Below, in pieces: positions 36,292-44,191 of a stretch of DNA of 64,000 bases. Within the stretch, counting starts at the first letter, position 1. Every line of letters starts with the position of its first letter. Source of the DNA: Caulobacter vibrioides OR37 (GTDB lineage Bacteria > Pseudomonadota > Alphaproteobacteria > Caulobacterales > Caulobacteraceae); the NCBI RefSeq assembly GCF_000372645.1, contig NZ_APMP01000011.1:42725-106724 (forward strand). The letters are read 5' to 3'. Both the position numbers and the translations under genes were made by a program. The notes beneath the pieces are model-generated. The model did no database searches. It saw only the letters and a list, made by a program, of their open reading frames with translations, and was not told the DNA's origin.

Positions 36292-38310
36292 ATGGCCGAC
36301 GTCGACACGCTGAACCTCCTCAGTACACTGACCGCCGACGGCGCCTCGCTCGGCGACGCGATCTTGATCGCCGTTCGTTTGGGAGATCTCGGACAGCCCG
36401 CCCTGGCCGACCAGGCCTATAAGATCTGGATCCGCTTCAATCCAGAGCATCCGCAGCTCTGCGTAGCGCACTTCAACCGGGCCGTTCTGCAGTCGGCGCT
36501 GGGCGACAACACCGGCGCGGCGGCCTCATTGGAAGCGGCCATCGCCCAGAACGCCGATTTCCTGCCCGCCTACATCAATCTGGGCGGCTTGCAGGAGCGG
36601 GCGGGCCTGCAGGAGATGGCGATCGCCACCTGGGAGGCCGGAGCCAATCGTCCAGGCGTGATGAGCGGGGTCTCGGTCGGCTATGCCTTCACCTGCCTGA
36701 AGCAGATCGCCCGGGTGCTGGGCGACATGCATCAGACGGCTCGCGCCGAGCTTGCGCTGCAACGCGCCGCCGACCTCGATCCGCGTCAGATGGACGTCAT
36801 CGGCCAGCTGGTCGCCAACCGCTTGGCGCAGTGCAAATGGCCGGCGCTAGCGCCCAACGATCGCGTCGATCGCAAGACGCTGCTGCTGGGCGTCAATCCG
36901 CTGTCCGTCGCGGCCTATTCCGACGATCCGTTGCTGCAACTGGGCGCGGCCAACGCCTTCATCGAGCGCGAAGCCAAGGTCACGCCCGACCAGGTCCGTC
37001 AGGATCGTCGCGACGCGCCGATCGACCTGACGGGTCGTCGTCCGCGCATCGGCTATATCTCTTCGGACCTTCGCGACCACGCCGTCGGCTACCTGATGGC
37101 CGAGCTGTTCGAGGTGCACGACCGCGAGAAGATCGAGGTCTTCGCCTACTACTGCGGGCCCGAGTCCAGCGACGGCCTGAACACCCGCATCCGGGCCGCG
37201 GTCGAGCACTTCATCGACATTCGTCCGATGTCGGATGATGAAGCGGTCCAGCGCATCGTCGATGACGGCATCGACATCCTGGTCGACGTCAACGGCCACA
37301 CGCGCGACGCCCGCACTGCCGTCTTCGCCCGCCGTCCCGCGCCGATCCTGGTCAACTGGCTGGGCTATCCCGGCACCATGGGCAGCGATTATCATCACTA
37401 CATCATCGCCGATCCCTGGATCATTCCGCCGGAGATGGAGCTCTACTACTCCGAGGCCGTGCGGCGCATTCCCTGCTATCAGCCCAACGACCGCCGCCGG
37501 AAGGTCGACGAGACCGTTCCGACCCGCGCCGAGGCGGGCCTGCCCGAGGACGGCTTCGTGTTCTGCTGCTTCAACGGCACGCAGAAGATCACCCCCCACG
37601 TCTTCGATCGCTGGATGGAGATCCTCAAGCGCACGCCCGGCAGCGTGTTGTGGCTTCTCGACAGCAATCCCGAGACCAACGCGCGCCTGCGCGACGCGGC
37701 CGAGGCGCGGGGCGTCGACCGCACGCGGCTGGTGTTCGCCCAGAAGCTCCAGAACGCCTATCACCTGGCGCGCTACGCGCTGGCGGACCTCTTCCTTGAC
37801 ACTACGCCCTACGGCGCCCACACGACGGCGTCCGACGCGCTGTGGATGGCCGTGCCGGTGCTGACCTGGTCGGGGCGGTGCTTCGCCTCGCGGGTCTGCG
37901 GCAGCCTGGTGCGCAGCGCGGGCCTGCCCGAACTGGTGGTGGACAGCGCGCGGGCCTATGTCGAAAAGGCCGTCGAGATCGGCGCCGATCGCCAGCGCGC
38001 CAAGGCCCTGCGGGCGACGCTGCAAGCCAACCGCGACAGCTGCGTGCTGTTCGACATGGACCTGTTGGCCGACAAGCTGGAAGACCTGTATGGCGAAATG
38101 ATCGCCGAGCATCAGGCCGGCGCTCGACCGCGGCCCAACCTGGCCAATCTGGCGACCTATCTGGACATTGGCGTCAGCCTGGACCGGGACGACCGCGAGA
38201 GTCAGGCCGAGCCCGACCTGCACGGCCTGTACCGCCGCGAGCTGGAGCTGCGGCAGCGGATCAAGGCCATGCCCGCCGACGGCCGCCTCTGGGAAGGCGG
38301 CGACCGGTGA
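36292..38310 (+). CDS. TPR O-GlcNAc-transferase-like (SPINDLY/OGT family) glycosyltransferase
   Basis: A 672-residue GT41-type enzyme. The N-terminal part (about 35-190) has TPR-like helices (VAHFNRAVLQSALGDNTGAA, AYINLGGLQERAGLQEMAI). The catalytic region matches OGT closely: GYISSDLRDHAVGYLMAELF with His263 at the place of the OGT active-site His, FNGTQKITPHVFDRWMEILK with Lys432 matching the UDP-binding Lys, and TTPYGAHTTASDALWMAVPV. Such enzymes attach sugar (GlcNAc, fucose or others) to Ser/Thr of proteins. It follows the Ser/Thr-rich giant gene by 144 bases, and its stop overlaps the next gene in GTGA. Confidence 0.93.
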   Translation: MADVDTLNLLSTLTADGASLGDAILIAVRLGDLGQPALADQAYKIWIRFNPEHPQLCVAHFNRAVLQSALGDNTGAAASLEAAIAQNADFLPAYINLGGLQERAGLQEMAIATWEAGANRPGVMSGVSVGYAFTCLKQIARVLGDMHQTARAELALQRAADLDPRQMDVIGQLVANRLAQCKWPALAPNDRVDRKTLLLGVNPLSVAAYSDDPLLQLGAANAFIEREAKVTPDQVRQDRRDAPIDLTGRRPRIGYISSDLRDHAVGYLMAELFEVHDREKIEVFAYYCGPESSDGLNTRIRAAVEHFIDIRPMSDDEAVQRIVDDGIDILVDVNGHTRDARTAVFARRPAPILVNWLGYPGTMGSDYHHYIIADPWIIPPEMELYYSEAVRRIPCYQPNDRRRKVDETVPTRAEAGLPEDGFVFCCFNGTQKITPHVFDRWMEILKRTPGSVLWLLDSNPETNARLRDAAEARGVDRTRLVFAQKLQNAYHLARYALADLFLDTTPYGAHTTASDALWMAVPVLTWSGRCFASRVCGSLVRSAGLPELVVDSARAYVEKAVEIGADRQRAKALRATLQANRDSCVLFDMDLLADKLEDLYGEMIAEHQAGARPRPNLANLATYLDIGVSLDRDDRESQAEPDLHGLYRRELELRQRIKAMPADGRLWEGGDR

Positions 38311-40724
38311 ACCGCCCGCGGCTGGAGGCCTTGAGGTTCGACGGCTACGCTCCGCGCACGCTGCTGGATGTCGGGGCGCACCTGGGCAGCTTCACGCGCA
38401 ACTTCCTGCAGGTCTTCCCGGACTGCCTGCCGACCCTGGTGGAGCCAAACCCGTTCTGCGAGGAGGCCTTGGCCCGCACGCCCTACGAGCGGCACATGGT
38501 CGCCGCCTCCGACGAGAACGGCGAGGCCGAGCTTCACCTGACCAAGGAATGGCTCCAGTCCACCGGCGCGTCGATCTATCGCGAGACCACCGAGTACTTC
38601 CGCGACGAAGTTTTGATCCGCAAGACCGTGCCGAAGGCCCGGCTGGACGACCTGTTCGCCGGTCGCCGCTTCGACTTCGTCAAGATCGACACCCAAGGCG
38701 CCGAACTGGACGTCTTGCGCGGCGGAGCGACCGTGCTGCGCCAAGCCGACTACATCCTGCTGGAGATCTCGGTCGTCAATTTCAACGAGGGCGGCGCGCC
38801 CGCCGAGCTTGTGTTCCAGCAGATGGACGCGCTCGGCTTCGCGCCCGTCGACGTCACCGACTTCCACCGGCTGCTGGACGTCCAGGAAGGCGGCCTTCTG
38901 CAGATGGACGTGCTGTTCAAGCGTCGCGCCGCGCGGCCGAAGCAGTCCGGACGTCTGACGTCGCTGCACGATCTGTCGGGGCTGATCGGCCATCTCTATG
39001 AACGCCGGGCCCGCGATCCGGAGTTTCGCATCCTGCTGATCGGCGGCGGTCCGCCGGGATGGCCCGAGGATCTGCGCGACGCCGTCCTGGGCGGGCCCGG
39101 CGCCGACTTCCCCGGCGACCTTTCGGATCCGGACGCCTATCGCGCGATCCTGGACCATGTCGCGCGGGAGGGGCGCTTCGACTATGTCGTCGTCCCGCAC
39201 GTGGCGCAGCTGCTGGCGCGGCCCTTGACCCTATTGCGACGCCTGCCGCTGCTGGCCGAGGCCGGCTGGCTGACGGCGCCCTCGCGCTTCCTGGAATTGA
39301 TGAAGATCGAAGGGCCGCATCGCGGCTACGCCCATCACGGCTGGATTCTGGACCACCATGGCGACACCCTTGTCCTGGCTCCCAAGACGCCGCTGATCGA
39401 GCACCTGACCTATCCGGGCGAGGCGGAATGGCGGCAGCGTCCCGATCGCTTGGAGCTGCAGGTCGGCTGGCGCGGCGCCCTGCGGTTCGAGGTCCTGGGC
39501 GGGGAGGGCGGCCTGCCGCCTCGCGACGAGGCCCTGTCGCTCTTGGGAGGCTTCCTGGAGGGCGTGACCGCCGACGCGGCGGCGGAGGCCGAGACGGCCG
39601 AGGCTTCGCCGATCGCCGCCGAGCTGGCTCAGACGGTCGCCGCCGCCCGCGACCCGGATCCGGGTCTGCACGCGCTGGGCCGGTTGAAATTCTACCACGA
39701 CGCCGTCAGCCTGATCCTGTGCGAGCCTCTGTCGCCCGATCGGCTGGCGCTGTTCGAGGCTCTGCTGGCCGAAGCCGAGGCTCTGGAGGTCGAGCCGCCG
39801 GCGCCCGAATGGGAAGGCTGGGTGATCCATTACCGCATCGTGCTGGAGGCCCTGACCGCCGCGGGCCTTGCCGCCCCGACCCCGCCGCCGCCCGCCGAAG
39901 CGCCTGCGGTCTTCCTGACCGGCGATGGCCAGACCCTGGACGCCGAGGGTCTGAAGGCTCACGCCGACGCCCTGGACGCGCGGGTGGTGTTCTTCGCCGC
40001 CGCCGACGCCCGCTATGTCGAGCTTTATGCCCGTTGGCTGGCGCTGTCGGTGCTCAAGTTCAGCGACACGCCGTTCCTGGTGGTGATCCATGTGATCGGC
40101 GGCGCCGACCGGCTGGCCGAGGCCGCCGCGACGGTGCGGATCGCGGATCCGCGCATCGTCTTCACCGGCGACGACTTCGACGCCTCGGCCGTGACCACGC
40201 GGTGCTACGAGGCGCCGCCAAAGGGCCTGATGGACATTCCGGTCGCCCACTACCAGTCGGTGCGGTTCCAGCGTCTGGGCGGCCTGCTCGACCTGTTGCG
40301 GCGACCGGTGTTCGTGTCCGACATCGACCTCTTGCTCCAACGGGGCGTCGCCGACCTTCTGGAGCGCTGGGCCGACGCCGATCTCGTTTTGAACGAGAAC
40401 GAGGCCAACACCCAGGCCGGCTCGCGCATCACCGCCAACCTGTTGTTGGCCCGGCCGACCCCGGCGACGGCGACCTTCCTGAACTGGCTGCGCGCCTATC
40501 TGGACGAACGTCTGTCGCGCGAGACCGTGACGCGCTGGATCGATCAGGTCGCTCTGAACCTGGCGCGTCATCACGTGGCGCTGCGCGCGCCGGACGTGAA
40601 GATCGGTCTGTTCGACACGAACAGCGACATCAACAATGTGATGTTCAGCCAGTACGTGCCGGGGCACCCGTTCCGGTTCCTGTCACTGTACCATGGGTTC
40701 GATACGTCGACCCTGGAGGAGTAG
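38307..40724 (+). CDS. FkbM-family methyltransferase fused to a putative glycosyltransferase domain
   Basis: An 805-residue multidomain protein; the GTG at 38307 overlaps the OGT-like gene stop. Residues about 1-215 are an FkbM SAM-dependent methyltransferase (LLDVGAHLGSF motif I; FVKIDTQGAELDVLRGG). The middle (about 230-500) contains a second alpha/beta-looking segment (FRILLIGGGPPGWPEDL, GRFDYVVVPHVAQLL) that is not assigned. The C-terminal 250 residues resemble a nucleotide-sugar transferase, with FVSDIDLLLQRG carrying a D672-x-D674 motif and a terminal INNVMFSQYVPGHPF. FkbM enzymes often O-methylate sugars. Coupling to the OGT-like gene suggests it extends or methylates the protein-linked glycan. 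Confidence 0.85.
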   Translation: MNRPRLEALRFDGYAPRTLLDVGAHLGSFTRNFLQVFPDCLPTLVEPNPFCEEALARTPYERHMVAASDENGEAELHLTKEWLQSTGASIYRETTEYFRDEVLIRKTVPKARLDDLFAGRRFDFVKIDTQGAELDVLRGGATVLRQADYILLEISVVNFNEGGAPAELVFQQMDALGFAPVDVTDFHRLLDVQEGGLLQMDVLFKRRAARPKQSGRLTSLHDLSGLIGHLYERRARDPEFRILLIGGGPPGWPEDLRDAVLGGPGADFPGDLSDPDAYRAILDHVAREGRFDYVVVPHVAQLLARPLTLLRRLPLLAEAGWLTAPSRFLELMKIEGPHRGYAHHGWILDHHGDTLVLAPKTPLIEHLTYPGEAEWRQRPDRLELQVGWRGALRFEVLGGEGGLPPRDEALSLLGGFLEGVTADAAAEAETAEASPIAAELAQTVAAARDPDPGLHALGRLKFYHDAVSLILCEPLSPDRLALFEALLAEAEALEVEPPAPEWEGWVIHYRIVLEALTAAGLAAPTPPPPAEAPAVFLTGDGQTLDAEGLKAHADALDARVVFFAAADARYVELYARWLALSVLKFSDTPFLVVIHVIGGADRLAEAAATVRIADPRIVFTGDDFDASAVTTRCYEAPPKGLMDIPVAHYQSVRFQRLGGLLDLLRRPVFVSDIDLLLQRGVADLLERWADADLVLNENEANTQAGSRITANLLLARPTPATATFLNWLRAYLDERLSRETVTRWIDQVALNLARHHVALRAPDVKIGLFDTNSDINNVMFSQYVPGHPFRFLSLYHGFDTSTLEE

Positions 40725-40727
40725 GGG

Positions 40728-41516
40728 CTAGAATTTCGCCCGCGCCCTCATCACCACGGCGCCTTGCACCTCGGCCCAAAGCGCCGCGCCGCCGTCGATC
40801 CAGCGTCCGCGCGCCAAGACGGTCTCGCCGACATAGGTCGGTTTCAGCGCCCGGAAGGAGAACCGCCGGACGGGCCGCGCGGGCATCGCCTCCAGCAACA
40901 GCAGGGCGATGAGCGGGCCGTGGACCACCAGGTCGGGATAGCCCTCGACCTCGGTGGCGTAGGCGCGGTCGTAGTGGATACGATGGGTGTTCGAGGTCGC
41001 GGCCGAGAAGGCGAACAGTAGCACGGGGTCGGTCGCGGTCTCGCGGCTCCACTCGGCGGTCGGCGGCTCGCTTTCGTCCGGAGTCCGAGGCGCCGGCGGG
41101 GCGTCGGTAAAGACGATCGTCTGGCGTTCGCTGAGGCGGACGGCTCCGGACTGGCTCAGCGCGCGGTCCACGGTGACGAAGGTCAGGGGGCCGCTGGCGC
41201 CGGCCTTTTCCTCGACGCTGGCGATCGTCTCGACCAGTTCGGTCTCCTGACCCGCGCGCAGCGGGCCGGAAAAGGTGATCTCGCCCGACGCGAACATCCG
41301 GCGCGTCGCGGCGATAGGCGGGATGAAGAGACCGCGTCTGGGATGGCCGTCGGGGCCCAGATCGGCCTGGCGCGTGGGCTCGGCCAGACACGCCCAATGC
41401 CAGGCGGGCGGAACCTCCAGCGGAACGCGGGGACGGTCCAGCACCGCGCCCAGGCGCGCCAAGTCTCCGGCGGCTAGCACCGCCGTTCGCCGCCGTTGGC
41501 GACCCACCCCGTCCAT
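40728..41516 (-). CDS. MaoC/HTD2-like acyl dehydratase (FAS1-type)
   Basis: A 262-residue hot-dog-fold protein with a double-hot-dog layout: an N-terminal half around RRGLFIPPIAATRRMFASGE and a C-terminal half with the hydratase-like segment NTHRIHYDRAYATEVEGYPD and VVHGPLIALLLLE. Relatives hydrate or dehydrate enoyl-CoA or mesaconyl-CoA esters. The ATG (41516) overlaps the acyl-CoA dehydrogenase stop in TGATG, so the two are coupled and likely act in the same acyl-CoA pathway. It ends three bases from the converging FkbM/GT gene. Confidence 0.85.
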   Translation of the reverse strand: MDGVGRQRRRTAVLAAGDLARLGAVLDRPRVPLEVPPAWHWACLAEPTRQADLGPDGHPRRGLFIPPIAATRRMFASGEITFSGPLRAGQETELVETIASVEEKAGASGPLTFVTVDRALSQSGAVRLSERQTIVFTDAPPAPRTPDESEPPTAEWSRETATDPVLLFAFSAATSNTHRIHYDRAYATEVEGYPDLVVHGPLIALLLLEAMPARPVRRFSFRALKPTYVGETVLARGRWIDGGAALWAEVQGAVVMRARAKF

Positions 41517-42682
41517 CAGTAGGACCGAGGCAGGCCGAGCACGTGCTCGGCGACATAGGCCAGGATCAGGTTCGTCGAGATCGGCGCCACCTGATAGAGG
41601 CGCGTCTCGCGAAACTTGCGCTCGACGTCGTACTCCTCGGCGAAGCCGAATCCGCCATGGGTCTGCAGGCACATGTCGGCGGCGGCCCACGAGGCTTCCG
41701 AGGCCAGCATCTTGCCGATATTGGCTTGCTCGCCGCAGGGCTGGCCGGCGTCATAGCGCGCGGCGGCGTCATAGATCGTCAGGCGCGCGGCGTGGGTCTG
41801 GGCGTAGGCGCGGGCGATCGGGAATTGAACGCCCTGGTTCTGGCCGATCGGGCGGCCGAACACGACGCGGCCGTTGGCGTAGTCTCGCGCCTTGCCGATC
41901 AGCCAGGCCGCGTCGCCCAGGCACTCGGCGCCGATCAGGATCCGTTCGGCGTTCATGCCGTCGAGGATGTAGCGGAACCCCTTGCCCTCCTCGCCGATCA
42001 GGCTGTCGGCCGGGATCACGAGGTTGTCGAAGAACACCTCGGTGGTGGCGTGGTTGAGCATAGTGGCGATCGGCTTGATCGTGAGGCCCTTGCCCCTGGC
42101 CTCGCGCATGTCGACCAGGAACACCGAGAGGCCGTCGGCCTTGCGCGCGACCTGGTCCTTGGGCGTGGTGCGGGCCAGAAGGACCATCAGGTCCGAGTGC
42201 TCGGCGCGGCTGGTCCAGACCTTCTGGCCATTGATGACATAGGCGTCGCCCTCGCGTCGGGCGAAGGTCGAGATCGAGGTGGTGTCGGTGCCGGCCGTCG
42301 GCTCGGTGACGCCGAAAGCCTGAAGGCGGATCGAGCCATCGGCGATCTTCGGCAGCCAGGTTTCCTTCTGCGCCGTCGAACCGTGCCGCAGCACCGTGCC
42401 CATGGTGTACATCTGGGCGTGCAGGGCCGCGGCGTTGCCGCCGCTGGCGTGGACCTCCTCGAGGATCGCCGCCGCCGCCGTCAGGCCCAGGCCGCCGCCC
42501 CCATAGGCCTCGGGGATCAGGACGCCGAGCAGACCGGCGCGGGTCATGGCGGCCACGAAGTCCGACGGATAGGCCTTTTCGCGATCCAGGCCGCGCCAAT
42601 AGGCCGGCGGGAAGTCGCGACACAGCGCCCGCACGGTCTGGCGCAGGGCTTCGATCAGTTCGGGGTCGGCGGCGATGGACAT
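41516..42682 (-). CDS. acyl-CoA dehydrogenase
   Basis: A 388-residue FAD enzyme oxidising acyl-CoA to enoyl-CoA. Family landmarks are present: LIPEAYGGGGLGL, FGVTEPTAGTDTTSIST (FAD/substrate loop), INGQKVWTSRA, and the C-terminal QTHGGFGFAEEYDVERKFRE. The usual catalytic Glu near the C-terminus (YEGT in medium-chain enzymes) is replaced by APISTN. A Glu in GMNAERILIG lies where isovaleryl- and long-chain-type enzymes keep theirs, so the enzyme is probably active with branched or long chains (inference). Coupled to the downstream dehydratase. Confidence 0.92.
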   Translation of the reverse strand: MSIAADPELIEALRQTVRALCRDFPPAYWRGLDREKAYPSDFVAAMTRAGLLGVLIPEAYGGGGLGLTAAAAILEEVHASGGNAAALHAQMYTMGTVLRHGSTAQKETWLPKIADGSIRLQAFGVTEPTAGTDTTSISTFARREGDAYVINGQKVWTSRAEHSDLMVLLARTTPKDQVARKADGLSVFLVDMREARGKGLTIKPIATMLNHATTEVFFDNLVIPADSLIGEEGKGFRYILDGMNAERILIGAECLGDAAWLIGKARDYANGRVVFGRPIGQNQGVQFPIARAYAQTHAARLTIYDAAARYDAGQPCGEQANIGKMLASEASWAAADMCLQTHGGFGFAEEYDVERKFRETRLYQVAPISTNLILAYVAEHVLGLPRSY

Positions 42683-42727
42683 GCCGCGCCAGCTTCGGGC
42701 CTGGCGCGGGCGACGTCCAGCTTGCCG

Positions 42728-44191
42728 TTAGGTCTGCCGCCAGCCGCCGCCCAGCGATTGGATCAGCGCCACGGCCGTGGTCTGGCGCGCGACGGCGGTC
42801 TGGATCAGCGTGCGGCGCGCGGCGAAGGCCGTGGCCTGCGCCGCGACCACGTCGGTATAGGCCACCTGGCCGGCGCGGTACTGGTTCAGCAGCATCTGTT
42901 CGGTCTGATCGGCGGCCTGGGAGGCGGTCAGCTGGAAGGCGTACTGCCGCTCCAGCGCGCGGGCCGCCGCCAGCTGGTTCTCGACGTCCGAGAACGCCGA
43001 GAGCGCCGTCTGGCGGTAGTCGGCGGCGGCCGCGTCGTAGGCCGCTCGGGACTCGGCCACGCGCGCCCGGCGCGCGCCGGCGTCGAACAGGGTCTGGGCG
43101 ACCGACAGGCCCAGCGACCAGGTATTGGCCGAGCTCTGGAAGAGGTCGCCCAGACGGCTGCCGGTCGAGGATCCATTGGCGGTCAGGTCGAAGGTCGGGA
43201 AAAAGGCCGCGCGGGCCACGCCGATCTGGGCGTTGGCGGCGGCCACGCGGCGCTCGGCGGCGGCGACGTCCGGACGGCGCTCCAGCAGGGTGGAGGGCAC
43301 GCCGACCGGGATGTCGGGCACGACCGGCTTCCAGGCCGGATCGGCCGCCAGGTGGAAGCCGCTGGCCGGCTCGCCCACCAGCACGGCGATGGCGTTCTCA
43401 TAGGTCGCGCGGGTCTGGGCCAGGCCCTCCAGCGTCGCCTGGGCGTTGGCCAATTGGGTCTGGGCCTGCAGCACGTCCGACTTCGGAGCGATGGCGGCGT
43501 TGTAGCGGTTCTGGGTGATGGTTAGCGCGCGCTGATAGCCCTCGACCGTGGCCTTCACCAGAGCGATCTCGGTGTCGGCGCGGCGAAGCCCCAGATAGTT
43601 CGTGGCCAGCTCGCCCTGCGCCGACAGCTGGGCGGCCGCGAGGTCGGCGGCGCTGGCTTGCGCGCTGGCCGACGCGCCGTTGACCGTGGCGCGGACCCGG
43701 CCCCAGACGTCGGGCTCCCAGCTGGCGCCGATGCCGACCTGGTAACGCTGATCGCCGCCGCCCGTCGTCGTTCCGCCCGCGGTCGTTCCCCCGGCGCCGG
43801 TCGTTCCGCCGGTGAAGGAGCCGTTCCTGGCGCCGCCGCCGCCCGACTTGCTTCCCGAGCCGGTCAGGTTGACCGTCGGGAACAGGCTGGCGCGCTGCTC
43901 GCTGACCAGGGCGCGGGCTTGGCGATAGGCGGCCTCGGCCTTGGCGATGGTCTGGTTGTCGACCTTCACCCGCTCGGCGAGGGCGTTCAGGGTCGGATCG
44001 CCCAGCAGGGCCCACCAGTCGCCCCGGTCGATGTGATCGGACGGCGCCGCCGTCTTCCAGCCTTCCAGCGCTTTGTAGGCGACCGGGGCGGGGGCCTTGA
44101 GCTTCGGCGTCTCGTAGGCCGGCGTCATCGAGCAAGCGCCCAGGAGCACGATCAGGGAGGCCGAGCCGGCGAGGCGGAAGGAACGGGACAT
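42728..44191 (-). CDS. RND efflux outer-membrane factor (NodT/OprM family lipoprotein)
   Basis: A 487-residue TolC-like outer-membrane channel lipoprotein. The signal ends in LLGACS (lipobox Cys20). Two repeats of the OEP fold follow, with long coiled-coil helices (WWALLGDPTLNALAERVKVD, RRADTEIALVKATVEGYQRA, LLERRPDVAAAERRVAAANA). A Gly/Thr-rich insertion (about residues 123-147, GGGGARNGSFTGGTTGAGG) is unusual. Last gene of the four-gene efflux operon; its start overlaps the preceding pump stop in TGATG. Confidence 0.94.
   Translation of the reverse strand: MSRSFRLAGSASLIVLLGACSMTPAYETPKLKAPAPVAYKALEGWKTAAPSDHIDRGDWWALLGDPTLNALAERVKVDNQTIAKAEAAYRQARALVSEQRASLFPTVNLTGSGSKSGGGGARNGSFTGGTTGAGGTTAGGTTTGGGDQRYQVGIGASWEPDVWGRVRATVNGASASAQASAADLAAAQLSAQGELATNYLGLRRADTEIALVKATVEGYQRALTITQNRYNAAIAPKSDVLQAQTQLANAQATLEGLAQTRATYENAIAVLVGEPASGFHLAADPAWKPVVPDIPVGVPSTLLERRPDVAAAERRVAAANAQIGVARAAFFPTFDLTANGSSTGSRLGDLFQSSANTWSLGLSVAQTLFDAGARRARVAESRAAYDAAAADYRQTALSAFSDVENQLAAARALERQYAFQLTASQAADQTEQMLLNQYRAGQVAYTDVVAAQATAFAARRTLIQTAVARQTTAVALIQSLGGGWRQT

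Noticed and set aside
28471..36471. Long minus-strand open frames opposite the giant gene (up to 713 residues)
   Set aside because: They mirror the repeat: a codon-periodic array stays open in several frames. Their products are Arg/Gly/Asp-rich repeats with no starts or ribosome sites that make sense.
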